64,000 nucleotides of DNA, taken from assembly GCA_903813345.2 (NCBI GenBank), contig CAIIXF020000269.1, forward strand, positions 1 to 64,000, read 5' to 3'. Source of the DNA: Owenia fusiformis. Lineage: Eukaryota; Annelida; Polychaeta; Sabellida; Oweniidae. Below the pieces are notes generated by a model. That model was not told where the DNA came from, made no database searches, and saw only the letters and a list, made by a program, of their open reading frames with translations. A program made the position numbers and the translations under genes. Position 1 is the stretch's first letter; each line of letters begins with the position of its first letter. Positions 36,201 through 51,200 of this stretch are shown here, piece after piece.

Positions 36201-39200
36201 AGTTGAACAGAGTGGTGATGTCTCGTGTCATCTCGGGATGACACGTCGCCGGACGAGACACTCTTAGGATGAGATCCTCCTCGGATGAGCGGTACGAAAT
36301 AAATTTTTCTTTCTAAAATTGAAATTAATGGTATAAAATGATGTTATAGTTCAAGTTGAACAGAGTGGTGATGTCTCGTGTCATCTCGGGATGACACGTC
36401 GCCGGACGAGACACTCTTAGGATGAGATCCTCCTCGGATGAGCGGTACGAAATAAATTTTTCTTTCTAAAATTGAAATTAATGGTATAAAATGATGTTAT
36501 AGTTCAAGTTGAACAGAGTGGTGATGTCTCGTGTCATCTCGGGATGACACGTCGCCGGACGAGACACTCTTAGGATGAGATCCTCCTCGGATGAGCGGTA
36601 CGAAATAAATTTTTCTTTCTAAAATTGAAATTAATGGTATAAAATGATGTTATAGTTCAAGTTGAACAGAGTGGTGATGTCTCGTGTCATCTCGGGATGA
36701 CACGTCGCCGGACGAGACACTCTTAGGATGAGATCCTCCTCGGATGAGCGGTACGAAATAAATTTTTCTTTCTAAAATTGAAATTAATGGTATAAAATGA
36801 TGTTATAGTTCAAGTTGAACAGAGTGGTGATGTCTCGTGTCATCTCGGGATGACACGTCGCCGGACGAGACACTCTTAGGATGAGATCCTCCTCGGATGA
36901 GCGGTACGAAATAAATTTTTCTTTCTAAAATTGAAATTAATGGTATAAAATGATGTTATAGTTCAAGTTGAACAGAGTGGTGATGTCTCGTGTCATCTCG
37001 GGATGACACGTCGCCGGACGAGACACTCTTAGGATGAGATCCTCCTCGGATGAGCGGTACGAAATAAATTTTTCTTTCTAAAATTGAAATTAATGGTATA
37101 AAATGATGTTATAGTTCAAGTTGAACAGAGTGGTGATGTCTCGTGTCATCTCGGGATGACACGTCGCCGGACGAGACACTCTTAGGATGAGATCCTCCTC
37201 GGATGAGCGGTACGAAATAAATTTTTCTTTCTAAAATTGAAATTAATGGTATAAAATGATGTTATAGTTCAAGTTGAACAGAGTGGTGATGTCTCGTGTC
37301 ATCTCGGGATGACACGTCGCCGGACGAGACACTCTTAGGATGAGATCCTCCTCGGATGAGCGGTACGAAATAAATTTTTCTTTCTAAAATTGAAATTAAT
37401 GGTATAAAATGATGTTATAGTTCAAGTTGAACAGAGTGGTGATGTCTCGTGTCATCTCGGGATGACACGTCGCCGGACGAGACACTCTTAGGATGAGATC
37501 CTCCTCGGATGAGCGGTACGAAATAAATTTTTCTTTCTAAAATTGAAATTAATGGTATAAAATGATGTTATAGTTCAAGTTGAACAGAGTGGTGATGTCT
37601 CGTGTCATCTCGGGATGACACGTCGCCGGACGAGACACTCTTAGGATGAGATCCTCCTCGGATGAGCGGTACGAAATAAATTTTTCTTTCTAAAATTGAA
37701 ATTAATGGTATAAAATGATGTTATAGTTCAAGTTGAACAGAGTGGTGATGTCTCGTGTCATCTCGGGATGACACGTCGCCGGACGAGACACTCTTAGGAT
37801 GAGATCCTCCTCGGATGAGCGGTACGAAATAAATTTTTCTTTCTAAAATTGAAATTAATGGTATAAAATGATGTTATAGTTCAAGTTGAACAGAGTGGTG
37901 ATGTCTCGTGTCATCTCGGGATGACACGTCGCCGGACGAGACACTCTTAGGATGAGATCCTCCTCGGATGAGCGGTACGAAATAAATTTTTCTTTCTAAA
38001 ATTGAAATTAATGGTATAAAATGATGTTATAGTTCAAGTTGAACAGAGTGGTGATGTCTCGTGTCATCTCGGGATGACACGTCGCCGGACGAGACACTCT
38101 TAGGATGAGATCCTCCTCGGATGAGCGGTACGAAATAAATTTTTCTTTCTAAAATTGAAATTAATGGTATAAAATGATGTTATAGTTCAAGTTGAACAGA
38201 GTGGTGATGTCTCGTGTCATCTCGGGATGACACGTCGCCGGACGAGACACTCTTAGGATGAGATCCTCCTCGGATGAGCGGTACGAAATAAATTTTTCTT
38301 TCTAAAATTGAAATTAATGGTATAAAATGATGTTATAGTTCAAGTTGAACAGAGTGGTGATGTCTCGTGTCATCTCGGGATGACACGTCGCCGGACGAGA
38401 CACTCTTAGGATGAGATCCTCCTCGGATGAGCGGTACGAAATAAATTTTTCTTTCTAAAATTGAAATTAATGGTATAAAATGATGTTATAGTTCAAGTTG
38501 AACAGAGTGGTGATGTCTCGTGTCATCTCGGGATGACACGTCGCCGGACGAGACACTCTTAGGATGAGATCCTCCTCGGATGAGCGGTACGAAATAAATT
38601 TTTCTTTCTAAAATTGAAATTAATGGTATAAAATGATGTTATAGTTCAAGTTGAACAGAGTGGTGATGTCTCGTGTCATCTCGGGATGACACGTCGCCGG
38701 ACGAGACACTCTTAGGATGAGATCCTCCTCGGATGAGCGGTACGAAATAAATTTTTCTTTCTAAAATTGAAATTAATGGTATAAAATGATGTTATAGTTC
38801 AAGTTGAACAGAGTGGTGATGTCTCGTGTCATCTCGGGATGACACGTCGCCGGACGAGACACTCTTAGGATGAGATCCTCCTCGGATGAGCGGTACGAAA
38901 TAAATTTTTCTTTCTAAAATTGAAATTAATGGTATAAAATGATGTTATAGTTCAAGTTGAACAGAGTGGTGATGTCTCGTGTCATCTCGGGATGACACGT
39001 CGCCGGACGAGACACTCTTAGGATGAGATCCTCCTCGGATGAGCGGTACGAAATAAATTTTTCTTTCTAAAATTGAAATTAATGGTATAAAATGATGTTA
39101 TAGTTCAAGTTGAACAGAGTGGTGATGTCTCGTGTCATCTCGGGATGACACGTCGCCGGACGAGACACTCTTAGGATGAGATCCTCCTCGGATGAGCGGT

Positions 39201-42200
39201 ACGAAATAAATTTTTCTTTCTAAAATTGAAATTAATGGTATAAAATGATGTTATAGTTCAAGTTGAACAGAGTGGTGATGTCTCGTGTCATCTCGGGATG
39301 ACACGTCGCCGGACGAGACACTCTTAGGATGAGATCCTCCTCGGATGAGCGGTACGAAATAAATTTTTCTTTCTAAAATTGAAATTAATGGTATAAAATG
39401 ATGTTATAGTTCAAGTTGAACAGAGTGGTGATGTCTCGTGTCATCTCGGGATGACACGTCGCCGGACGAGACACTCTTAGGATGAGATCCTCCTCGGATG
39501 AGCGGTACGAAATAAATTTTTCTTTCTAAAATTGAAATTAATGGTATAAAATGATGTTATAGTTCAAGTTGAACAGAGTGGTGATGTCTCGTGTCATCTC
39601 GGGATGACACGTCGCCGGACGAGACACTCTTAGGATGAGATCCTCCTCGGATGAGCGGTACGAAATAAATTTTTCTTTCTAAAATTGAAATTAATGGTAT
39701 AAAATGATGTTATAGTTCAAGTTGAACAGAGTGGTGATGTCTCGTGTCATCTCGGGATGACACGTCGCCGGACGAGACACTCTTAGGATGAGATCCTCCT
39801 CGGATGAGCGGTACGAAATAAATTTTTCTTTCTAAAATTGAAATTAATGGTATAAAATGATGTTATAGTTCAAGTTGAACAGAGTGGTGATGTCTCGTGT
39901 CATCTCGGGATGACACGTCGCCGGACGAGACACTCTTAGGATGAGATCCTCCTCGGATGAGCGGTACGAAATAAATTTTTCTTTCTAAAATTGAAATTAA
40001 TGGTATAAAATGATGTTATAGTTCAAGTTGAACAGAGTGGTGATGTCTCGTGTCATCTCGGGATGACACGTCGCCGGACGAGACACTCTTAGGATGAGAT
40101 CCTCCTCGGATGAGCGGTACGAAATAAATTTTTCTTTCTAAAATTGAAATTAATGGTATAAAATGATGTTATAGTTCAAGTTGAACAGAGTGGTGATGTC
40201 TCGTGTCATCTCGGGATGACACGTCGCCGGACGAGACACTCTTAGGATGAGATCCTCCTCGGATGAGCGGTACGAAATAAATTTTTCTTTCTAAAATTGA
40301 AATTAATGGTATAAAATGATGTTATAGTTCAAGTTGAACAGAGTGGTGATGTCTCGTGTCATCTCGGGATGACACGTCGCCGGACGAGACACTCTTAGGA
40401 TGAGATCCTCCTCGGATGAGCGGTACGAAATAAATTTTTCTTTCTAAAATTGAAATTAATGGTATAAAATGATGTTATAGTTCAAGTTGAACAGAGTGGT
40501 GATGTCTCGTGTCATCTCGGGATGACACGTCGCCGGACGAGACACTCTTAGGATGAGATCCTCCTCGGATGAGCGGTACGAAATAAATTTTTCTTTCTAA
40601 AATTGAAATTAATGGTATAAAATGATGTTATAGTTCAAGTTGAACAGAGTGGTGATGTCTCGTGTCATCTCGGGATGACACGTCGCCGGACGAGACACTC
40701 TTAGGATGAGATCCTCCTCGGATGAGCGGTACGAAATAAATTTTTCTTTCTAAAATTGAAATTAATGGTATAAAATGATGTTATAGTTCAAGTTGAACAG
40801 AGTGGTGATGTCTCGTGTCATCTCGGGATGACACGTCGCCGGACGAGACACTCTTAGGATGAGATCCTCCTCGGATGAGCGGTACGAAATAAATTTTTCT
40901 TTCTAAAATTGAAATTAATGGTATAAAATGATGTTATAGTTCAAGTTGAACAGAGTGGTGATGTCTCGTGTCATCTCGGGATGACACGTCGCCGGACGAG
41001 ACACTCTTAGGATGAGATCCTCCTCGGATGAGCGGTACGAAATAAATTTTTCTTTCTAAAATTGAAATTAATGGTATAAAATGATGTTATAGTTCAAGTT
41101 GAACAGAGTGGTGATGTCTCGTGTCATCTCGGGATGACACGTCGCCGGACGAGACACTCTTAGGATGAGATCCTCCTCGGATGAGCGGTACGAAATAAAT
41201 TTTTCTTTCTAAAATTGAAATTAATGGTATAAAATGATGTTATAGTTCAAGTTGAACAGAGTGGTGATGTCTCGTGTCATCTCGGGATGACACGTCGCCG
41301 GACGAGACACTCTTAGGATGAGATCCTCCTCGGATGAGCGGTACGAAATAAATTTTTCTTTCTAAAATTGAAATTAATGGTATAAAATGATGTTATAGTT
41401 CAAGTTGAACAGAGTGGTGATGTCTCGTGTCATCTCGGGATGACACGTCGCCGGACGAGACACTCTTAGGATGAGATCCTCCTCGGATGAGCGGTACGAA
41501 ATAAATTTTTCTTTCTAAAATTGAAATTAATGGTATAAAATGATGTTATAGTTCAAGTTGAACAGAGTGGTGATGTCTCGTGTCATCTCGGGATGACACG
41601 TCGCCGGACGAGACACTCTTAGGATGAGATCCTCCTCGGATGAGCGGTACGAAATAAATTTTTCTTTCTAAAATTGAAATTAATGGTATAAAATGATGTT
41701 ATAGTTCAAGTTGAACAGAGTGGTGATGTCTCGTGTCATCTCGGGATGACACGTCGCCGGACGAGACACTCTTAGGATGAGATCCTCCTCGGATGAGCGG
41801 TACGAAATAAATTTTTCTTTCTAAAATTGAAATTAATGGTATAAAATGATGTTATAGTTCAAGTTGAACAGAGTGGTGATGTCTCGTGTCATCTCGGGAT
41901 GACACGTCGCCGGACGAGACACTCTTAGGATGAGATCCTCCTCGGATGAGCGGTACGAAATAAATTTTTCTTTCTAAAATTGAAATTAATGGTATAAAAT
42001 GATGTTATAGTTCAAGTTGAACAGAGTGGTGATGTCTCGTGTCATCTCGGGATGACACGTCGCCGGACGAGACACTCTTAGGATGAGATCCTCCTCGGAT
42101 GAGCGGTACGAAATAAATTTTTCTTTCTAAAATTGAAATTAATGGTATAAAATGATGTTATAGTTCAAGTTGAACAGAGTGGTGATGTCTCGTGTCATCT

Positions 42201-45200
42201 CGGGATGACACGTCGCCGGACGAGACACTCTTAGGATGAGATCCTCCTCGGATGAGCGGTACGAAATAAATTTTTCTTTCTAAAATTGAAATTAATGGTA
42301 TAAAATGATGTTATAGTTCAAGTTGAACAGAGTGGTGATGTCTCGTGTCATCTCGGGATGACACGTCGCCGGACGAGACACTCTTAGGATGAGATCCTCC
42401 TCGGATGAGCGGTACGAAATAAATTTTTCTTTCTAAAATTGAAATTAATGGTATAAAATGATGTTATAGTTCAAGTTGAACAGAGTGGTGATGTCTCGTG
42501 TCATCTCGGGATGACACGTCGCCGGACGAGACACTCTTAGGATGAGATCCTCCTCGGATGAGCGGTACGAAATAAATTTTTCTTTCTAAAATTGAAATTA
42601 ATGGTATAAAATGATGTTATAGTTCAAGTTGAACAGAGTGGTGATGTCTCGTGTCATCTCGGGATGACACGTCGCCGGACGAGACACTCTTAGGATGAGA
42701 TCCTCCTCGGATGAGCGGTACGAAATAAATTTTTCTTTCTAAAATTGAAATTAATGGTATAAAATGATGTTATAGTTCAAGTTGAACAGAGTGGTGATGT
42801 CTCGTGTCATCTCGGGATGACACGTCGCCGGACGAGACACTCTTAGGATGAGATCCTCCTCGGATGAGCGGTACGAAATAAATTTTTCTTTCTAAAATTG
42901 AAATTAATGGTATAAAATGATGTTATAGTTCAAGTTGAACAGAGTGGTGATGTCTCGTGTCATCTCGGGATGACACGTCGCCGGACGAGACACTCTTAGG
43001 ATGAGATCCTCCTCGGATGAGCGGTACGAAATAAATTTTTCTTTCTAAAATTGAAATTAATGGTATAAAATGATGTTATAGTTCAAGTTGAACAGAGTGG
43101 TGATGTCTCGTGTCATCTCGGGATGACACGTCGCCGGACGAGACACTCTTAGGATGAGATCCTCCTCGGATGAGCGGTACGAAATAAATTTTTCTTTCTA
43201 AAATTGAAATTAATGGTATAAAATGATGTTATAGTTCAAGTTGAACAGAGTGGTGATGTCTCGTGTCATCTCGGGATGACACGTCGCCGGACGAGACACT
43301 CTTAGGATGAGATCCTCCTCGGATGAGCGGTACGAAATAAATTTTTCTTTCTAAAATTGAAATTAATGGTATAAAATGATGTTATAGTTCAAGTTGAACA
43401 GAGTGGTGATGTCTCGTGTCATCTCGGGATGACACGTCGCCGGACGAGACACTCTTAGGATGAGATCCTCCTCGGATGAGCGGTACGAAATAAATTTTTC
43501 TTTCTAAAATTGAAATTAATGGTATAAAATGATGTTATAGTTCAAGTTGAACAGAGTGGTGATGTCTCGTGTCATCTCGGGATGACACGTCGCCGGACGA
43601 GACACTCTTAGGATGAGATCCTCCTCGGATGAGCGGTACGAAATAAATTTTTCTTTCTAAAATTGAAATTAATGGTATAAAATGATGTTATAGTTCAAGT
43701 TGAACAGAGTGGTGATGTCTCGTGTCATCTCGGGATGACACGTCGCCGGACGAGACACTCTTAGGATGAGATCCTCCTCGGATGAGCGGTACGAAATAAA
43801 TTTTTCTTTCTAAAATTGAAATTAATGGTATAAAATGATGTTATAGTTCAAGTTGAACAGAGTGGTGATGTCTCGTGTCATCTCGGGATGACACGTCGCC
43901 GGACGAGACACTCTTAGGATGAGATCCTCCTCGGATGAGCGGTACGAAATAAATTTTTCTTTCTAAAATTGAAATTAATGGTATAAAATGATGTTATAGT
44001 TCAAGTTGAACAGAGTGGTGATGTCTCGTGTCATCTCGGGATGACACGTCGCCGGACGAGACACTCTTAGGATGAGATCCTCCTCGGATGAGCGGTACGA
44101 AATAAATTTTTCTTTCTAAAATTGAAATTAATGGTATAAAATGATGTTATAGTTCAAGTTGAACAGAGTGGTGATGTCTCGTGTCATCTCGGGATGACAC
44201 GTCGCCGGACGAGACACTCTTAGGATGAGATCCTCCTCGGATGAGCGGTACGAAATAAATTTTTCTTTCTAAAATTGAAATTAATGGTATAAAATGATGT
44301 TATAGTTCAAGTTGAACAGAGTGGTGATGTCTCGTGTCATCTCGGGATGACACGTCGCCGGACGAGACACTCTTAGGATGAGATCCTCCTCGGATGAGCG
44401 GTACGAAATAAATTTTTCTTTCTAAAATTGAAATTAATGGTATAAAATGATGTTATAGTTCAAGTTGAACAGAGTGGTGATGTCTCGTGTCATCTCGGGA
44501 TGACACGTCGCCGGACGAGACACTCTTAGGATGAGATCCTCCTCGGATGAGCGGTACGAAATAAATTTTTCTTTCTAAAATTGAAATTAATGGTATAAAA
44601 TGATGTTATAGTTCAAGTTGAACAGAGTGGTGATGTCTCGTGTCATCTCGGGATGACACGTCGCCGGACGAGACACTCTTAGGATGAGATCCTCCTCGGA
44701 TGAGCGGTACGAAATAAATTTTTCTTTCTAAAATTGAAATTAATGGTATAAAATGATGTTATAGTTCAAGTTGAACAGAGTGGTGATGTCTCGTGTCATC
44801 TCGGGATGACACGTCGCCGGACGAGACACTCTTAGGATGAGATCCTCCTCGGATGAGCGGTACGAAATAAATTTTTCTTTCTAAAATTGAAATTAATGGT
44901 ATAAAATGATGTTATAGTTCAAGTTGAACAGAGTGGTGATGTCTCGTGTCATCTCGGGATGACACGTCGCCGGACGAGACACTCTTAGGATGAGATCCTC
45001 CTCGGATGAGCGGTACGAAATAAATTTTTCTTTCTAAAATTGAAATTAATGGTATAAAATGATGTTATAGTTCAAGTTGAACAGAGTGGTGATGTCTCGT
45101 GTCATCTCGGGATGACACGTCGCCGGACGAGACACTCTTAGGATGAGATCCTCCTCGGATGAGCGGTACGAAATAAATTTTTCTTTCTAAAATTGAAATT

Positions 45201-48200
45201 AATGGTATAAAATGATGTTATAGTTCAAGTTGAACAGAGTGGTGATGTCTCGTGTCATCTCGGGATGACACGTCGCCGGACGAGACACTCTTAGGATGAG
45301 ATCCTCCTCGGATGAGCGGTACGAAATAAATTTTTCTTTCTAAAATTGAAATTAATGGTATAAAATGATGTTATAGTTCAAGTTGAACAGAGTGGTGATG
45401 TCTCGTGTCATCTCGGGATGACACGTCGCCGGACGAGACACTCTTAGGATGAGATCCTCCTCGGATGAGCGGTACGAAATAAATTTTTCTTTCTAAAATT
45501 GAAATTAATGGTATAAAATGATGTTATAGTTCAAGTTGAACAGAGTGGTGATGTCTCGTGTCATCTCGGGATGACACGTCGCCGGACGAGACACTCTTAG
45601 GATGAGATCCTCCTCGGATGAGCGGTACGAAATAAATTTTTCTTTCTAAAATTGAAATTAATGGTATAAAATGATGTTATAGTTCAAGTTGAACAGAGTG
45701 GTGATGTCTCGTGTCATCTCGGGATGACACGTCGCCGGACGAGACACTCTTAGGATGAGATCCTCCTCGGATGAGCGGTACGAAATAAATTTTTCTTTCT
45801 AAAATTGAAATTAATGGTATAAAATGATGTTATAGTTCAAGTTGAACAGAGTGGTGATGTCTCGTGTCATCTCGGGATGACACGTCGCCGGACGAGACAC
45901 TCTTAGGATGAGATCCTCCTCGGATGAGCGGTACGAAATAAATTTTTCTTTCTAAAATTGAAATTAATGGTATAAAATGATGTTATAGTTCAAGTTGAAC
46001 AGAGTGGTGATGTCTCGTGTCATCTCGGGATGACACGTCGCCGGACGAGACACTCTTAGGATGAGATCCTCCTCGGATGAGCGGTACGAAATAAATTTTT
46101 CTTTCTAAAATTGAAATTAATGGTATAAAATGATGTTATAGTTCAAGTTGAACAGAGTGGTGATGTCTCGTGTCATCTCGGGATGACACGTCGCCGGACG
46201 AGACACTCTTAGGATGAGATCCTCCTCGGATGAGCGGTACGAAATAAATTTTTCTTTCTAAAATTGAAATTAATGGTATAAAATGATGTTATAGTTCAAG
46301 TTGAACAGAGTGGTGATGTCTCGTGTCATCTCGGGATGACACGTCGCCGGACGAGACACTCTTAGGATGAGATCCTCCTCGGATGAGCGGTACGAAATAA
46401 ATTTTTCTTTCTAAAATTGAAATTAATGGTATAAAATGATGTTATAGTTCAAGTTGAACAGAGTGGTGATGTCTCGTGTCATCTCGGGATGACACGTCGC
46501 CGGACGAGACACTCTTAGGATGAGATCCTCCTCGGATGAGCGGTACGAAATAAATTTTTCTTTCTAAAATTGAAATTAATGGTATAAAATGATGTTATAG
46601 TTCAAGTTGAACAGAGTGGTGATGTCTCGTGTCATCTCGGGATGACACGTCGCCGGACGAGACACTCTTAGGATGAGATCCTCCTCGGATGAGCGGTACG
46701 AAATAAATTTTTCTTTCTAAAATTGAAATTAATGGTATAAAATGATGTTATAGTTCAAGTTGAACAGAGTGGTGATGTCTCGTGTCATCTCGGGATGACA
46801 CGTCGCCGGACGAGACACTCTTAGGATGAGATCCTCCTCGGATGAGCGGTACGAAATAAATTTTTCTTTCTAAAATTGAAATTAATGGTATAAAATGATG
46901 TTATAGTTCAAGTTGAACAGAGTGGTGATGTCTCGTGTCATCTCGGGATGACACGTCGCCGGACGAGACACTCTTAGGATGAGATCCTCCTCGGATGAGC
47001 GGTACGAAATAAATTTTTCTTTCTAAAATTGAAATTAATGGTATAAAATGATGTTATAGTTCAAGTTGAACAGAGTGGTGATGTCTCGTGTCATCTCGGG
47101 ATGACACGTCGCCGGACGAGACACTCTTAGGATGAGATCCTCCTCGGATGAGCGGTACGAAATAAATTTTTCTTTCTAAAATTGAAATTAATGGTATAAA
47201 ATGATGTTATAGTTCAAGTTGAACAGAGTGGTGATGTCTCGTGTCATCTCGGGATGACACGTCGCCGGACGAGACACTCTTAGGATGAGATCCTCCTCGG
47301 ATGAGCGGTACGAAATAAATTTTTCTTTCTAAAATTGAAATTAATGGTATAAAATGATGTTATAGTTCAAGTTGAACAGAGTGGTGATGTCTCGTGTCAT
47401 CTCGGGATGACACGTCGCCGGACGAGACACTCTTAGGATGAGATCCTCCTCGGATGAGCGGTACGAAATAAATTTTTCTTTCTAAAATTGAAATTAATGG
47501 TATAAAATGATGTTATAGTTCAAGTTGAACAGAGTGGTGATGTCTCGTGTCATCTCGGGATGACACGTCGCCGGACGAGACACTCTTAGGATGAGATCCT
47601 CCTCGGATGAGCGGTACGAAATAAATTTTTCTTTCTAAAATTGAAATTAATGGTATAAAATGATGTTATAGTTCAAGTTGAACAGAGTGGTGATGTCTCG
47701 TGTCATCTCGGGATGACACGTCGCCGGACGAGACACTCTTAGGATGAGATCCTCCTCGGATGAGCGGTACGAAATAAATTTTTCTTTCTAAAATTGAAAT
47801 TAATGGTATAAAATGATGTTATAGTTCAAGTTGAACAGAGTGGTGATGTCTCGTGTCATCTCGGGATGACACGTCGCCGGACGAGACACTCTTAGGATGA
47901 GATCCTCCTCGGATGAGCGGTACGAAATAAATTTTTCTTTCTAAAATTGAAATTAATGGTATAAAATGATGTTATAGTTCAAGTTGAACAGAGTGGTGAT
48001 GTCTCGTGTCATCTCGGGATGACACGTCGCCGGACGAGACACTCTTAGGATGAGATCCTCCTCGGATGAGCGGTACGAAATAAATTTTTCTTTCTAAAAT
48101 TGAAATTAATGGTATAAAATGATGTTATAGTTCAAGTTGAACAGAGTGGTGATGTCTCGTGTCATCTCGGGATGACACGTCGCCGGACGAGACACTCTTA

Positions 48201-51200
48201 GGATGAGATCCTCCTCGGATGAGCGGTACGAAATAAATTTTTCTTTCTAAAATTGAAATTAATGGTATAAAATGATGTTATAGTTCAAGTTGAACAGAGT
48301 GGTGATGTCTCGTGTCATCTCGGGATGACACGTCGCCGGACGAGACACTCTTAGGATGAGATCCTCCTCGGATGAGCGGTACGAAATAAATTTTTCTTTC
48401 TAAAATTGAAATTAATGGTATAAAATGATGTTATAGTTCAAGTTGAACAGAGTGGTGATGTCTCGTGTCATCTCGGGATGACACGTCGCCGGACGAGACA
48501 CTCTTAGGATGAGATCCTCCTCGGATGAGCGGTACGAAATAAATTTTTCTTTCTAAAATTGAAATTAATGGTATAAAATGATGTTATAGTTCAAGTTGAA
48601 CAGAGTGGTGATGTCTCGTGTCATCTCGGGATGACACGTCGCCGGACGAGACACTCTTAGGATGAGATCCTCCTCGGATGAGCGGTACGAAATAAATTTT
48701 TCTTTCTAAAATTGAAATTAATGGTATAAAATGATGTTATAGTTCAAGTTGAACAGAGTGGTGATGTCTCGTGTCATCTCGGGATGACACGTCGCCGGAC
48801 GAGACACTCTTAGGATGAGATCCTCCTCGGATGAGCGGTACGAAATAAATTTTTCTTTCTAAAATTGAAATTAATGGTATAAAATGATGTTATAGTTCAA
48901 GTTGAACAGAGTGGTGATGTCTCGTGTCATCTCGGGATGACACGTCGCCGGACGAGACACTCTTAGGATGAGATCCTCCTCGGATGAGCGGTACGAAATA
49001 AATTTTTCTTTCTAAAATTGAAATTAATGGTATAAAATGATGTTATAGTTCAAGTTGAACAGAGTGGTGATGTCTCGTGTCATCTCGGGATGACACGTCG
49101 CCGGACGAGACACTCTTAGGATGAGATCCTCCTCGGATGAGCGGTACGAAATAAATTTTTCTTTCTAAAATTGAAATTAATGGTATAAAATGATGTTATA
49201 GTTCAAGTTGAACAGAGTGGTGATGTCTCGTGTCATCTCGGGATGACACGTCGCCGGACGAGACACTCTTAGGATGAGATCCTCCTCGGATGAGCGGTAC
49301 GAAATAAATTTTTCTTTCTAAAATTGAAATTAATGGTATAAAATGATGTTATAGTTCAAGTTGAACAGAGTGGTGATGTCTCGTGTCATCTCGGGATGAC
49401 ACGTCGCCGGACGAGACACTCTTAGGATGAGATCCTCCTCGGATGAGCGGTACGAAATAAATTTTTCTTTCTAAAATTGAAATTAATGGTATAAAATGAT
49501 GTTATAGTTCAAGTTGAACAGAGTGGTGATGTCTCGTGTCATCTCGGGATGACACGTCGCCGGACGAGACACTCTTAGGATGAGATCCTCCTCGGATGAG
49601 CGGTACGAAATAAATTTTTCTTTCTAAAATTGAAATTAATGGTATAAAATGATGTTATAGTTCAAGTTGAACAGAGTGGTGATGTCTCGTGTCATCTCGG
49701 GATGACACGTCGCCGGACGAGACACTCTTAGGATGAGATCCTCCTCGGATGAGCGGTACGAAATAAATTTTTCTTTCTAAAATTGAAATTAATGGTATAA
49801 AATGATGTTATAGTTCAAGTTGAACAGAGTGGTGATGTCTCGTGTCATCTCGGGATGACACGTCGCCGGACGAGACACTCTTAGGATGAGATCCTCCTCG
49901 GATGAGCGGTACGAAATAAATTTTTCTTTCTAAAATTGAAATTAATGGTATAAAATGATGTTATAGTTCAAGTTGAACAGAGTGGTGATGTCTCGTGTCA
50001 TCTCGGGATGACACGTCGCCGGACGAGACACTCTTAGGATGAGATCCTCCTCGGATGAGCGGTACGAAATAAATTTTTCTTTCTAAAATTGAAATTAATG
50101 GTATAAAATGATGTTATAGTTCAAGTTGAACAGAGTGGTGATGTCTCGTGTCATCTCGGGATGACACGTCGCCGGACGAGACACTCTTAGGATGAGATCC
50201 TCCTCGGATGAGCGGTACGAAATAAATTTTTCTTTCTAAAATTGAAATTAATGGTATAAAATGATGTTATAGTTCAAGTTGAACAGAGTGGTGATGTCTC
50301 GTGTCATCTCGGGATGACACGTCGCCGGACGAGACACTCTTAGGATGAGATCCTCCTCGGATGAGCGGTACGAAATAAATTTTTCTTTCTAAAATTGAAA
50401 TTAATGGTATAAAATGATGTTATAGTTCAAGTTGAACAGAGTGGTGATGTCTCGTGTCATCTCGGGATGACACGTCGCCGGACGAGACACTCTTAGGATG
50501 AGATCCTCCTCGGATGAGCGGTACGAAATAAATTTTTCTTTCTAAAATTGAAATTAATGGTATAAAATGATGTTATAGTTCAAGTTGAACAGAGTGGTGA
50601 TGTCTCGTGTCATCTCGGGATGACACGTCGCCGGACGAGACACTCTTAGGATGAGATCCTCCTCGGATGAGCGGTACGAAATAAATTTTTCTTTCTAAAA
50701 TTGAAATTAATGGTATAAAATGATGTTATAGTTCAAGTTGAACAGAGTGGTGATGTCTCGTGTCATCTCGGGATGACACGTCGCCGGACGAGACACTCTT
50801 AGGATGAGATCCTCCTCGGATGAGCGGTACGAAATAAATTTTTCTTTCTAAAATTGAAATTAATGGTATAAAATGATGTTATAGTTCAAGTTGAACAGAG
50901 TGGTGATGTCTCGTGTCATCTCGGGATGACACGTCGCCGGACGAGACACTCTTAGGATGAGATCCTCCTCGGATGAGCGGTACGAAATAAATTTTTCTTT
51001 CTAAAATTGAAATTAATGGTATAAAATGATGTTATAGTTCAAGTTGAACAGAGTGGTGATGTCTCGTGTCATCTCGGGATGACACGTCGCCGGACGAGAC
51101 ACTCTTAGGATGAGATCCTCCTCGGATGAGCGGTACGAAATAAATTTTTCTTTCTAAAATTGAAATTAATGGTATAAAATGATGTTATAGTTCAAGTTGA